A DNA stretch of 64,000 nucleotides from VBWE01 sp943372645 (GTDB taxonomy: Bacteria > Bacteroidota > Bacteroidia > Palsa-965), in contig CALRZN010000010.1 in NCBI GenBank assembly GCA_943372645.1, positions 1 to 64,000 on the forward strand, written 5' to 3'. A program made the translations under genes and the position numbers. Shown in pieces: positions 1 through 7,361 of the stretch. The notes under the pieces are model-generated. The model did not search any database and was not told the origin of the DNA. It was given only the letters and a program-made list of their open reading frames with translations. Position 1 is the stretch's first letter, and each line of letters opens with the position of its first letter.

Positions 1-6
1 GCCCAC

Positions 7-60
7 GTTCCCGATACATTTCTTGCTGATGAAAAATCAGCAAGAAACACTCGAACTGAC
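7..60. repeat. REP-like element with internal hairpin
   Basis: A perfect 12-bp stem (19-30 with 36-47, loop GAAAA) is flanked by GTTCCCGATACA on the left and CACTCGAACTGAC on the right. The outer ends match the ends of the large inverted repeat arms at 6919-6995 (GTTCTCGAC...CTCGAACTGAC). This makes it a variant copy of the same dispersed element, with a hairpin in the middle. It lies about 75 nt beyond the tryptophanase stop codon and could also end that transcript, although no U-tract follows. The rest of 1-134 holds no gene that I can see. Confidence 0.55.
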
Positions 61-134
61 TGCCCGCTAACACTATCAAAAGTAAGAGGTCTGCCCGAAA
101 GTCCTGATTATGGGGATATAACAGATGGCATTTT

Positions 135-1520
135 TCAGACGCGATTGCCATCCTCCGGCACCAGCTTCGCCGTAAAATGGCGCAGCACATCCGCTTCTTC
201 GGTGATGCGTAAACCTTTAATCTGATCGCGCTGCTGAAACACATCAATGATTACTTCGGCCACATAATCAATATGGCTTTGGGTGTACACGCGGCGCGGG
301 ATGGCCAGGCGCACGAGTTCGAGCGGGCAGGGAATTAATTTTCCGGCTGCATCGTATTTACCGAACATGAGCGAACCTACTTCCACGCTGCGGATGCCGC
401 CTTCGGTGTACAGCGCGCACACCAATGCCTGGCCGGGGTACTGTTCAACCGGGATGTGCGGCAGAAACGCTTTGCCGTCGAGGTACACCGCATGTCCGCC
501 CGCGGGCTGCATTACGGGCACACCGGCCTCCACCAGTTTTGCAGTAAGGTATTCCATGCTCCGGATGCGGTAGTGCAGGTAACTCTCTTCCATCACTTCG
601 TTTAAACCGATGGCAATGGCTTCGAGGTCGCGGCCCGCGAGTCCGCCGTACGTGGGAAAACCTTCGGTGATGATGAGCAGGTTGCGGCAATGCACGGCCA
701 GTTTTTCATCGCGCAGCGCCAGGAATCCGCCGATGTTGGCAAACGCATCTTTTTTCGCACTCATGGTGCAGCCATCGGCATACGAAAACAATTCGGCGGC
801 AATTTCGCGCACCGGTTTGTTTTCATAACCGGCTTCCCGTATTTTGATGAAATAACAGTTCTCGGCAAAACGGCAGGCATCAATAAAAAACGGGATACCG
901 TGTGCACGGCAGATGGCGTGCGCCCCGCGGATGTTGGCCATGCTCACCGGCTGCCCGCCACCCGAATTGTTGGTAACCGTCATAATCACCATCGGGATGT
1001 TGGCCGCACCTTTTGCCGCAATTGTTTTCTCCAGCGCCGCAAGGTCCATGTTGCCTTTGAACGGAGCAGGAATGCCGGGATGTTTGCCTTCTTCGCAGAG
1101 CAGGTCAATGCCTTCTGCCCCGCTGAATTCAATATTGGCGCGCGTGGTATCAAACAGCGTGTTGCTGATAAACGTTTTGCCTTTGCCGCCGGTAACGGTA
1201 AACAAAATTTTCTCCGCCGCACGGCCCTGGTGCGTTGGAATTACAACCGGCATACCGGTAATGTCCTGTATTGTTTTTTCGAAACGCAGGAAACTGGAGC
1301 TGCCCGCATACGATTCGTCGCCAATCATAATACCGGCCCACTGTGCGCTGCTCATGGCGCTGGTACCGCTGTCGGTAAGCAGGTCAATAAGCACATCATC
1401 GGCATGCAGCAGAAAGGCATTGTAATATGCTTTTTCAATGAGCGCAATACGTTCGGCTTTGGTATTGAAATGAATAGGCTCAACCGCCTTAATTTTAAAA
1501 GGTTCTATAATGGTTCGCAT
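135..1520 (-). CDS. tnaA: Tryptophanase (PLP-dependent)
   Basis: Cytoplasmic PLP lyase that splits L-tryptophan into indole, pyruvate and ammonia. At 461 residues it matches the family length. The PLP-lysine motif SAKKD lies at 254-258, with K257 the likely Schiff-base lysine, preceded by the N-terminal motif LIDLLTDSGT and THQGR at 96-100. Tryptophanase and tyrosine phenol-lyase are close homologues. H448 (in LRHFTAKL) and V381 sit where I recall E. coli TnaA having His and a hydrophobic residue and TPL having Phe and Arg, so tryptophanase is preferred. The AGRDLEAIAIGL stretch is more TPL-like. I chose the ATG at 1520 over an upstream TTG because the family sequence begins at EPFKIK. The gene stands alone with a -7 box about 107 nt upstream. 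I see no TnaC-like leader peptide. Confidence 0.92.
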   Translation of the reverse strand: MRTIIEPFKIKAVEPIHFNTKAERIALIEKAYYNAFLLHADDVLIDLLTDSGTSAMSSAQWAGIMIGDESYAGSSSFLRFEKTIQDITGMPVVIPTHQGRAAEKILFTVTGGKGKTFISNTLFDTTRANIEFSGAEGIDLLCEEGKHPGIPAPFKGNMDLAALEKTIAAKGAANIPMVIMTVTNNSGGGQPVSMANIRGAHAICRAHGIPFFIDACRFAENCYFIKIREAGYENKPVREIAAELFSYADGCTMSAKKDAFANIGGFLALRDEKLAVHCRNLLIITEGFPTYGGLAGRDLEAIAIGLNEVMEESYLHYRIRSMEYLTAKLVEAGVPVMQPAGGHAVYLDGKAFLPHIPVEQYPGQALVCALYTEGGIRSVEVGSLMFGKYDAAGKLIPCPLELVRLAIPRRVYTQSHIDYVAEVIIDVFQQRDQIKGLRITEEADVLRHFTAKLVPEDGNRV

Positions 1521-1627
1521 GAAACTGTTTTTTGAATGAATACAACGTTGCGGGGTAAAAGGAGTTCGTTCCGGATGCAATTCAGGTTGGACGGCGGATG
1601 ATGTTTTTATGCAGTTGTATCACCGGG

Positions 1628-1635
1628 CAAAAGTA
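1628..1635 (-). promoter_or_regulatory. Putative -7 box for tnaA
   Basis: On the minus strand this reads TACTTTTG, a full match to the Bacteroidota TAnnTTTG box. No convincing -33 TTTG is visible. The predicted leader is about 100 nt. Confidence 0.45.
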
Positions 1636-1732
1636 GTCCGCAGGTCGGGCCGGAAATATGATTGCTGTCAGCCGGCAAAAAAGAATCACGATTTGTAAGG
1701 CTACCGGATACTACTTTATCATAGAAAACCAT

Positions 1733-1740
1733 TAGATTTG
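1733..1740 (+). promoter_or_regulatory. Putative -7 box
   Basis: TAGATTTG, 22 nt before the ATG at 1763, matches TAnnTTTG. No clear -33 element is visible. Confidence 0.35.
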
Positions 1741-1762
1741 GGTAACCAAAAACAACAACCGT

Positions 1763-2386
1763 ATGGCTACATATCCGGTACACATCCGTTTTACAGGTAA
1801 AATTCATGATCACGATTTCGGTTTCTGGAATCCGGATGAGGAAGAACCGTATGCCTTTTCCATTGTGCGTCACCTTTCCACCGCAGGTACGCCGGTGAAT
1901 ATTGAGTTTTCGCACACGGTTGATAACGAGGTAAAACTGGTGCTGAAACTGCAGCTCACTATGTCGGCCAAAAAAATCGTTACATCAGCCGGAACACTCG
2001 AACTGTGGGAAGGTCCGTATAAATGGACGAAGGATGTTACGGCCACCATTGCCAAAGCGGAGGTAAAAGCCGGTGCATCCAAAACAATTTACAACGGGAA
2101 GCTGGCCAACAAAACCGGCGACTGGGCCACGGCTGCCGGGATTATTACGGTTGCGCCGCGCCCGCTTGACCTCACTGCAAAAGCACATGTAATTGTAATT
2201 GCAGAAACACCGGGCGGCCGCAACGTGCGTTTCTGGGATACCAAACTGAATGTGGAACTGAGTCGCCGCGAGTTCGTACAAAAAATACAGGCCGGGTTAT
2301 ATCCCGATTATAAAGTAGCTACACTGAAAGGATTGGATACACCGCTTTCGAAACCGAACAAAACGAAGGCAGACAATCTCGGGTAA
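1763..2386 (+). CDS. Hypothetical protein, 207 aa
   Basis: I do not recognise this protein. It has no signal peptide, no membrane segment and no cysteine, and it appears rich in beta strand (alternating hydrophobic and polar stretches such as VKLVLKLQLTM near 52-62 and AHVIVIAE near 140-147). The N-terminus holds HDHDFGFWNPDEEEP, a cluster of His, acidic and aromatic residues that might bind metal; this is inference only. It stands alone on the plus strand, divergent from tnaA and convergent with purE, and ends at a shared bidirectional terminator. The coding frame is intact and composition resembles the neighbours, so it is probably a real cytoplasmic protein of unknown function. Confidence 0.7.
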   Translation: MATYPVHIRFTGKIHDHDFGFWNPDEEEPYAFSIVRHLSTAGTPVNIEFSHTVDNEVKLVLKLQLTMSAKKIVTSAGTLELWEGPYKWTKDVTATIAKAEVKAGASKTIYNGKLANKTGDWATAAGIITVAPRPLDLTAKAHVIVIAETPGGRNVRFWDTKLNVELSRREFVQKIQAGLYPDYKVATLKGLDTPLSKPNKTKADNLG

Positions 2387-2401
2387 AAAGACATCGTTCA
2401 A

Positions 2402-2441
2402 AAACAAAGGGCGCTTCGGATAACCGTTGCGCCCTTTGTTT
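2402..2441. terminator. Bidirectional intrinsic terminator
   Basis: A perfect 13-bp stem (AAACAAAGGGCGC at 2402-2414 with its complement at 2429-2441) with a 14-nt loop. It carries A and T runs at its ends so it works on both strands. It lies between convergent genes, the 207-aa hypothetical and purE. Confidence 0.85.
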
Positions 2442-2473
2442 ATTCTTCGCGTCTCTGCGTTTAAAAAGTTACG

Positions 2474-2989
2474 CTATCCCTTCACCTGGAATTTAAAATC
2501 TGTTTTGGTGGTTTCGCTGAGCGAGGCCATCACTTTATTTTTCAGGCCTTCTTTAAATGCGGCGATCACGAGCTGCAGTTCCGGGTTGTTGCTGCCGATA
2601 ATCTGCGCAGCAAGAATACCGGCATTTTGCGCAGCATTAAGTGCAACAGTTGCAACCGGCACACCGTTCGGCATTTGCAGGATAGACAGAATCGAATCCC
2701 AGCCGTCAATGGAGTTGCTTGATTTTACAGGAACGCCGATTACCGGCAGCGGCGTTAACGAAGCCACCATGCCCGGCAGGTGAGCAGCCCCGCCCGCACC
2801 TGCAACAATTACGCGCAGGCCACGTGCGGCTGCACCTTTGGCGTATTCCACCATACGTTCGGGTGTACGGTGCGCCGAAACAACCGTTATTTCAAACGGA
2901 ATCTCAAATGCTTCGAGAATGGCGGCGGCTTCTTTCATTACCGGAAGATCGCTGCTGCTGCCCATTATAATTCCAACCTGTGCTTTCAT
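2474..2989 (-). CDS. purE: 5-(carboxyamino)imidazole ribonucleotide mutase
   Basis: Class I PurE of de novo purine synthesis, which converts N5-CAIR to CAIR. At 171 residues it is a typical single-domain bacterial enzyme. Visible motifs are IIMGSSSDLP near the N-terminus (nucleotide phosphate loop), SAHRTPE (catalytic His), AGAGGAAHLPGM and PVIGVPV, all hallmark segments. Its partner purK is encoded about 2.1 kb away on the same strand, separated by three unrelated envelope genes, so the pair is not a simple operon. A -7 box (TAATTTTG) ends only 4 nt before the ATG, suggesting a very short or absent 5' leader. Confidence 0.97.
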   Translation of the reverse strand: MKAQVGIIMGSSSDLPVMKEAAAILEAFEIPFEITVVSAHRTPERMVEYAKGAAARGLRVIVAGAGGAAHLPGMVASLTPLPVIGVPVKSSNSIDGWDSILSILQMPNGVPVATVALNAAQNAGILAAQIIGSNNPELQLVIAAFKEGLKNKVMASLSETTKTDFKFQVKG

Positions 2990-2993
2990 GCGG

Positions 2994-3001
2994 CAAAATT
3001 A
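2994..3001 (-). promoter_or_regulatory. Putative -7 box of purE (near-leaderless)
   Basis: TAATTTTG on the minus strand, 4 nt before the purE ATG. No clear -33 TTTG at the usual spacing. Confidence 0.4.
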
Positions 3002-3035
3002 GGAATAAGTTTGTGGAACTGCGCTACCACCATTA

Positions 3036-3120
3036 ACCGCAATGACGCAAAGCCCATTAGCTGCTGAAAGCACGCAAAGTTATTCTTCGCGTACGTTGCC
3101 TGCCTTTGCGCCATTGCGGT
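3036..3120. repeat. Imperfect intergenic palindrome (ACCGCAATG-type)
   Basis: Arm 3036-3052 (ACCGCAATGACGCAAAG) pairs with 3104-3120 with one mismatch. A related element with TAACCGCAAAGTT arms lies at 45863-45970. It is a REP-like repeat between purE and the lipoprotein gene. Confidence 0.55.
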
Positions 3121-3151
3121 AAAAATATAAAACAACGGAGTGTTCCGGTTA

Positions 3152-3553
3152 CTATTCCGTAACTGAAAGATCAATGTTCTGCTCGGCAGCGCGGTCTTTG
3201 TATTTGATTTTGATCGGCAGACCACCCACCACGCGGTACGGCCCTGCACTGTCGATACCTGCACCGTAGAGGTAATACTTCCCGGCTTTCAGTCCTTGAA
3301 TATGCACATGGTCTTCCCCGGTTTCACCAACAAAATACGTATCAAAATCCGACGGTTTTGTTCCCGGCAGTTCGTTGGTATTGTATTTCACAAAAACGGT
3401 ATCGGGCCAGCCCACATGATTTTTAATAATGCTGCCGTGGTGTTTCAGGTAAACAACCAGTGTGCTGTCGCCACCAAGGCCTTCTTTGCAGGAATTGAAG
3501 AGGAATAAACCGGCAAGGGCCAGCATGCTTCCGAAGATGAATTTATTTTTCAT
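3152..3553 (-). CDS. Small lipoprotein, last gene of a metal-linked envelope operon
   Basis: A 133-residue lipoprotein. A basic and hydrophobic N-terminus ends in the lipobox LFNSC, with Cys22 the acylated residue. The mature part is short and beta-rich with a HVHIQGLKAGKYYLYG segment, reminiscent of small beta-sandwich domains such as carboxypeptidase-regulatory folds (inference). It follows the beta-barrel gene by 22 nt and is the third gene of an operon starting at 4993. Function is unknown; the context suggests a periplasmic accessory of an outer-membrane or metal-related system. Confidence 0.75.
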   Translation of the reverse strand: MKNKFIFGSMLALAGLFLFNSCKEGLGGDSTLVVYLKHHGSIIKNHVGWPDTVFVKYNTNELPGTKPSDFDTYFVGETGEDHVHIQGLKAGKYYLYGAGIDSAGPYRVVGGLPIKIKYKDRAAEQNIDLSVTE

Positions 3554-3575
3554 GAATAATTTGCTTGTTTTAAAG

Positions 3576-4493
3576 TTAGTTAATTTTTACGGATAATCCC
3601 GCACGCAGCCGGAATTGTGGCGTGGCCTGGTGGCCGTGGTGATCATGGTACACCGGCACCTCCGCCGCAAGCGGAATTGTTACCGCCCGGTACCGGAATA
3701 CAACACCTGTACCCAGCCAGATGTTTTGCTGCCCGCTGTTTTCAAAGTAACGGATGCCCTGCGATTGCATCTGCTGCCACTCCCAGGTAACATCAGCAGT
3801 ATAGCCGGTGGTCATTTTCGGACGTGTGCTGTCGGAGGCGCAGGTGACTGTTTTGGGCATAAATGTAATGCCGGTTTGCTGCACTGTGCTGTTTCCGAAA
3901 CGGATGTTTTCATAACCCGTACCGGCGTAACGGAACTGCCCTGCGTACCGGTACACCATTTTTTTGCGCTGCAGCTGAAACTGCATACCGCCGGTAAAAT
4001 CAACCGAACCTGTTCCCACCACAATGCTGCGATCAGCAATAACAGCGGTTGAACCGGTGGGCAATTTTACACCCGCCACAAAACGAAGCATCGCTGGCCA
4101 GGCCAGGTGCGGCCGCAGTGTATAATGAGCGGCAAGTTGCAGGTCGCCCGCATGAATACCGCCTGCTGTGCCTGTGCGGATGTTGTAAAACGGCAGCGCC
4201 GCAGCAAAACCAATTTTATCGGAAAGCCGGTAGCCCAGTCCCGGCAGCATCAGCTGCATGGATTCCGGCTGTACCAATGTATCATCGGCTGTTGTACGTT
4301 CCGGCCGCAGGGTCAGGAACATGTAACGCATGTCGGCCACCCAGCGGCCGCTGCCCGGAACAAAAGCGGCTGTTTCGCCCGGCGATGCCGAAAACGAAAA
4401 GCCACCACCGGTTCCGCAATGACAGGTTCCTGTTTGTGCACCTGCAAGTGCAGGCAGGAAACATACGTACAACAGCATTAAAATGTTTTTCAT
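3576..4493 (-). CDS. Outer-membrane beta-barrel protein, transporter-like
   Basis: A 305-residue protein with a signal peptide (to about LAGAQ, residues 15-19). It has a strand-rich pattern of alternating hydrophobic residues ending in RLRAGLSVKIN, typical of outer-membrane barrels. It resembles the MetA-pathway/transporter-type barrels common in Bacteroidota; assignment to that family is from memory. Two features stand out: TCHCG right after the signal peptide, and HDHHGH near residue 285 in a predicted late loop, both possible metal ligands. It is the second gene of a three-gene operon between a Cys-motif protein (upstream) and a lipoprotein (downstream). Role in copper or iron handling is inference. 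Confidence 0.7.
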   Translation of the reverse strand: MKNILMLLYVCFLPALAGAQTGTCHCGTGGGFSFSASPGETAAFVPGSGRWVADMRYMFLTLRPERTTADDTLVQPESMQLMLPGLGYRLSDKIGFAAALPFYNIRTGTAGGIHAGDLQLAAHYTLRPHLAWPAMLRFVAGVKLPTGSTAVIADRSIVVGTGSVDFTGGMQFQLQRKKMVYRYAGQFRYAGTGYENIRFGNSTVQQTGITFMPKTVTCASDSTRPKMTTGYTADVTWEWQQMQSQGIRYFENSGQQNIWLGTGVVFRYRAVTIPLAAEVPVYHDHHGHQATPQFRLRAGLSVKIN

Positions 4494-4618
4494 GCTGTAT
4501 GATTTAAGAAAATAAATACGTGAATTATTCCGGTTACATAAACACGTTCTGCCGGAGGTGTTCTTTACAGTATAACACCACGCAGAGAAAACGGTACAAC
4601 CGGATTAACGAAAATTAT

Positions 4619-4993
4619 TCAGCAGGAATATGCCGGCGGATGGAATATTGCGGGTGCAAACGGAGCAGCCGGATGTTTTACCTGGCCGTTTTGCAGCAAG
4701 GTTAAACAATATGCGGGTTGCGGAATTGCAATTGCAAAATCGGAAAACACAAGTGGTTCTGCACTGGCTTTCAGATCGGGACGGGGCAGTGCTTCCGGTC
4801 CTGATTCAGGTTGCGCGGTTACTTTGCGCATGTGGCATTTACCGTTACACTGCAGCTGCGGTTTGGTTTTGTTTTCGCAATGCTTTGCAGCAACGGTTGC
4901 GGTGTTGGCCCAGTAATACGCCCATATCCCGGAATGCAGTCCAAGCTGGGTAAACAGCAGCACAGCAAACAGTACAGGCAGCACTTTTTTCAT
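4619..4993 (-). CDS. Small membrane-anchored protein with CENK...CNGKCHMRK motif
   Basis: A 124-residue protein with one N-terminal hydrophobic segment (about residues 4-32) followed by a conserved-looking cysteine motif, KHCENKTKPQLQCNGKCHMR (C39, C49 and C53, plus H38 and H54). Similar CxNK-x-K-P-x-L-x-C-x-G-K-C motifs occur in unannotated Bacteroidota proteins that I recall near TonB or copper genes. The C-terminal half is Pro/Ala-rich and ends in Cys. It is the first gene of the operon running to 3152, with its own promoter. A metal or thiol-redox role is plausible but unproven. Confidence 0.7.
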   Translation of the reverse strand: MKKVLPVLFAVLLFTQLGLHSGIWAYYWANTATVAAKHCENKTKPQLQCNGKCHMRKVTAQPESGPEALPRPDLKASAEPLVFSDFAIAIPQPAYCLTLLQNGQVKHPAAPFAPAIFHPPAYSC

Positions 4994-5000
4994 AACGGAA

Positions 5001-5029
5001 CAAATTTAAAGCAATTATTTCGCTCCAAA
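5001..5029 (-). promoter_or_regulatory. Promoter of the three-gene metal-linked operon
   Basis: On the minus strand, TTTG (5026-5029), a 17-nt spacer, then TAAATTTG (5001-5008), 7 nt before the ATG at 4993. This fits the Bacteroidota -33/-7 pattern, with a slightly short spacer. Confidence 0.5.
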
Positions 5030-5060
5030 TTATGACTGTGCGCACAAACGCCGGTAAAAA

Positions 5061-6203
5061 TCAGGCTTTCACCTTCAGCAGTTCTTTTACGCGCAGTGCT
5101 TTTGCTTTGGCGGTGGCCATGTCGGGGGCGAGTACGGTAACGTGTCCCATTTTCCGGAACGGCTTGGTTGTTTTTTTACCGTAGAGGTGAATGTACACGC
5201 CTTCGAGCTGCAGCACATCTTCCATGCCTTCGTAAACGGCGTCGCCTTCAAATCCTTTTTCACCGAGCAGGTTAATCATTACACTCGGCATAATCACCGC
5301 GGTGCTGCCGGCGGGCTGTCCGAAAATGGCGCGCAGGTGCTGTTCGTATTGGGAACTGTAATTGCCTTCAATGCTCTGGTGGCCGCTGTTGTGCGGGCGG
5401 GGCGCAATTTCGTTTACGAGTACCTGCCCGTCTTTGGTAAGAAACAGTTCAACAGCAAGCAGTCCAACAATGCCCAGTTTTTCTGCAACGAGACAGGCAA
5501 TGCGTTGTGCTTCGGCCTCGGCCTGCGGTGAAATGGATGCGGGTGAAAACAGGAACTCCACCAGGTTTGCTTCGGGATTGAATTCGCATTCCACCACCGG
5601 GAAACTTTTTGTTTCCCCAAGCGTGTTGCGCGAAACGATTACTGAAATTTCTTTTTCAAAATCCACAAACTTTTCGAGTACCGACGGCGCATCAAACGCC
5701 TGCTCCAGCGATGCCGCGTTGCGCAGCGGTGTTACGCCTTTACCGTCGTAGCCACCTTTGCGCAGTTTCTGCATAAACGGAAACTCCGCGAGGTGCTGTG
5801 TTATTTCCGCTTTGTTTTCAACGAGGTAAAAAGGCGCAGTCGGGATATTATTTTCCTGGTAAAACAGTTTCTGCAATCCTTTGTCCTGGATCATGCGCAG
5901 CAGTTTCGGCTGCGGGTAAACGGGAATGCCTTCGCTTTCCAGTTTTTCGAGCGCGTCCACATTTACGTGTTCAATTTCGATGGTGATCAGTCCACAGCTT
6001 TTGCCAAAGTTGTACACCGTATCAAAATCGGTAAGCGATCCCTGCGTAAATTCATTGGCAATGGCCTTGCAGGGCGCACCGGCATCGGGATCGAGAATGG
6101 CTACAAATACATTGTAGTTAATGGCTTCCTGGATCAGCATCCTGCCCAGCTGTCCGCCGCCGAGAATACCGAGTTTAAGTCCGTTGTAAAAATATGCGCT
6201 CAT
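5061..6203 (-). CDS. purK: 5-(carboxyamino)imidazole ribonucleotide synthase
   Basis: ATP-grasp enzyme that makes N5-CAIR from AIR, bicarbonate and ATP in purine synthesis; partner of PurE. About 380 residues. The N-terminal Rossmann-like motif LGILGGGQLGRM is followed by ATP-grasp segments (PFMQKLRKGGYDGKGV, EKFVDFEKEISVIV) and the metal/ATP site VNEIAPRPHNSGH. A TTG three codons upstream (6212) could also initiate; I prefer the ATG at 6203. The -7 box TATCTTTG ends 6 nt before that ATG. It is divergent from the small secreted protein gene at 6240, with only 36 nt between starts. Confidence 0.96.
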   Translation of the reverse strand: MSAYFYNGLKLGILGGGQLGRMLIQEAINYNVFVAILDPDAGAPCKAIANEFTQGSLTDFDTVYNFGKSCGLITIEIEHVNVDALEKLESEGIPVYPQPKLLRMIQDKGLQKLFYQENNIPTAPFYLVENKAEITQHLAEFPFMQKLRKGGYDGKGVTPLRNAASLEQAFDAPSVLEKFVDFEKEISVIVSRNTLGETKSFPVVECEFNPEANLVEFLFSPASISPQAEAEAQRIACLVAEKLGIVGLLAVELFLTKDGQVLVNEIAPRPHNSGHQSIEGNYSSQYEQHLRAIFGQPAGSTAVIMPSVMINLLGEKGFEGDAVYEGMEDVLQLEGVYIHLYGKKTTKPFRKMGHVTVLAPDMATAKAKALRVKELLKVKA

Positions 6204-6209
6204 CGGGTG

Positions 6210-6217
6210 CAAAGATA
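6210..6217 (-). promoter_or_regulatory. Putative -7 box of purK (near-leaderless)
   Basis: TATCTTTG on the minus strand, 6 nt before the purK ATG at 6203. It overlaps the region that must also serve the divergent gene at 6240. If the TTG start at 6212 were real, the box would lie inside the gene, which favours the ATG. Confidence 0.4.
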
Positions 6218-6239
6218 CCGGAAATCATTACCTTTCGGT

Positions 6240-6707
6240 ATGCAAACACGGGTATTATTTCTGCTTCTTCTCCTCGCTCCTGCGCTGGCACATGCACAGG
6301 TAACGAAACTGGTTAAAACAACCGTTTCACATGACATTACCGCCGACAAAAAACTGCTGAGCGAAGACATTTATGTGGACTTTGAGAAAAAACAGGCCGC
6401 CACGTTTGTTATTGATTCCGTTATCACCATTGCCGGTCATAAAAAAATTACCTGGGAATTTTTTAAGGTGGAAATGATCATGTCCAAGGAAGACGTGCAG
6501 TGGAAATACATAAAAGACGCCCCCGGCGATGCCGTGGGTTTATACCAACTCCGCATCCGCAAATCATCAGGTTTGCAGAACCGCGCCGTGATGAACAAAA
6601 ACTGCGACCTCACCAAAGGTTTCATCATCTACGCCCGCGAAAACGGCAAAGCCATCAGCTACACCGTTGATAAAATGGATTCGCTTCCGGATATTGAGCA
6701 GCGGTAA
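6240..6707 (+). CDS. Secreted hypothetical protein, 155 aa
   Basis: It begins at ATG 6240 with a clear signal peptide (FLLLLLAPALAHAQ, cleavage after about residue 20). The longer open frame upstream is not coding because it overlaps purK. The mature protein is about 135 residues, mixed alpha/beta, with no recognised domain and two lysine-rich segments. It is monocistronic and followed by a 400-nt gene-poor stretch. Probably a periplasmic or secreted protein of unknown function; composition matches the neighbours. Confidence 0.7.
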   Translation: MQTRVLFLLLLLAPALAHAQVTKLVKTTVSHDITADKKLLSEDIYVDFEKKQAATFVIDSVITIAGHKKITWEFFKVEMIMSKEDVQWKYIKDAPGDAVGLYQLRIRKSSGLQNRAVMNKNCDLTKGFIIYARENGKAISYTVDKMDSLPDIEQR

Positions 6708-6918
6708 TTCATTGCTCTTATAAAATAGACCGCAAACAAACTTCGGTAAATACAAAATGAATCCTATGCTGAGTTTGCAGTCGGCAGTTTGCAATTTGCA
6801 GTCTGTCCATTGTTCCACAATAAGAACCTATTATTTAAATTAACTGTCCCTGCGAACTGCAACTTTCGCCTGCTGCAGCCCTAGGTACAGGTTATCTATG
6901 TAAACGATCTAATATTAC
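6708..6918. other. Gene-poor stretch with CAGTCGGCAGTTTGCA motifs
   Basis: No coding frame that I trust. Around 6770-6802 are repeated GCAGTCGGCAGTTTGCAATTTGCAG-like units, the same simple GGCAGT family seen near 39770, 40723 and 62843. The stretch runs into a large perfect inverted repeat at 6919. Confidence 0.4.
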
Positions 6919-6995
6919 CGTCAGTTCGAGCGGCAGTCGAGAACAGGTTTTAAATGATCTTACATCACTGTTCTCGACTGCCGCTCGAACTGACG
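6919..6995. repeat. Perfect 28-bp inverted repeat (REP-like)
   Basis: Arm 6919-6946 is the exact reverse complement of 6968-6995, with a 21-nt spacer. The arms contain CAGTTCGAGCGGCAGTCGAG. Related ends occur at 7-60. Such GTCAGTTCGAGC(G/n)-type palindromes are widespread between genes in Bacteroidota genomes (from memory). It may act as a bidirectional transcription stop or an RNA-processing signal. Confidence 0.8.
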
Positions 6996-7106
6996 TATGT
7001 GTTTTATTCCTGTCGGATTTATTCGATTCAGACGGGAAATTGAACAGTGGGATGAATACCCGGAAATGACTTTGTGGCTTGCCGGGAAATTTGTAAAATC
7101 ACAAAA

Positions 7107-7301
7107 ATGATGGTTAAGCATGAACTACAAAATATCATTTCAGGAAATGGATCGGTTAGGCACGGAAAAACTATCCAAACAATCGCCTCTTACCTTATCG
7201 GAAAAAAGAAAACAGTTTCATACACTGAAAAAACAAAGTTCAGCAAGCTCGAAGAAACAAAAGCCTTACCGATAAGTTCTATGAACCCGCATAGTTACTA
7301 G
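7107..7301 (+). CDS. Possible small protein, about 64 aa
   Basis: An open frame starting MMVKHELQNIISGNGSV and continuing RHGKTIQTIASYLIGKKK. The NIISGNG-V-RHGKTIQTIASYL pattern reminds me of short unannotated Bacteroidota ORFs with the form NIISGxxxVRxGxxIQTIxxYL, which are often found as isolated fragments. The overlapping frame starting MNYKISFQEMDRLGTEK is an alternative. The sequence is more AT-rich than its neighbours. It could be a decayed remnant of a longer mobile-element-associated gene. Uncertain. Confidence 0.35.
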   Translation: MMVKHELQNIISGNGSVRHGKTIQTIASYLIGKKKTVSYTEKTKFSKLEETKALPISSMNPHSY

Positions 7302-7316
7302 AAGCCAACAAACAAA

Positions 7317-7340
7317 AAGCCCCCGCATATGCGAGGGCTT
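7317..7340 (-). terminator. Terminator of gltA
   Basis: A near-perfect palindrome AAGCCC(C)CGCAT/ATGCG(A)GGGCTT, 22 nt after the gltA stop codon. It is followed on the minus strand by a T-rich tract (TTTTTG). Confidence 0.85.
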
Positions 7341-7361
7341 GATATGGATTTCTTAATTCGT

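Noticed and set aside
135..1520. Tyrosine phenol-lyase instead of tryptophanase
   Set aside because: His at the LRHFTAKL position and Val after IRSVE fit tryptophanase, although some segments are TPL-like.
690..1535. 281-aa plus-strand open frame opposite tnaA
   Set aside because: It is a shadow of a conserved gene on the other strand, with no domain-like features.
1521..1627. TnaC-like leader peptide before tryptophanase
   Set aside because: No short ATG frame with a Trp codon exists in the leader; only an in-frame TTG extension of tnaA itself is present.
4520..4705. 61-aa plus-strand frame between two operon genes
   Set aside because: It overlaps the 4619 gene antisense and has no recognisable features.
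5793..6239. Long plus-strand open frame upstream of the 6240 gene
   Set aside because: It lies antisense to purK. The signal peptide and a start at 6240 show where the real protein begins.
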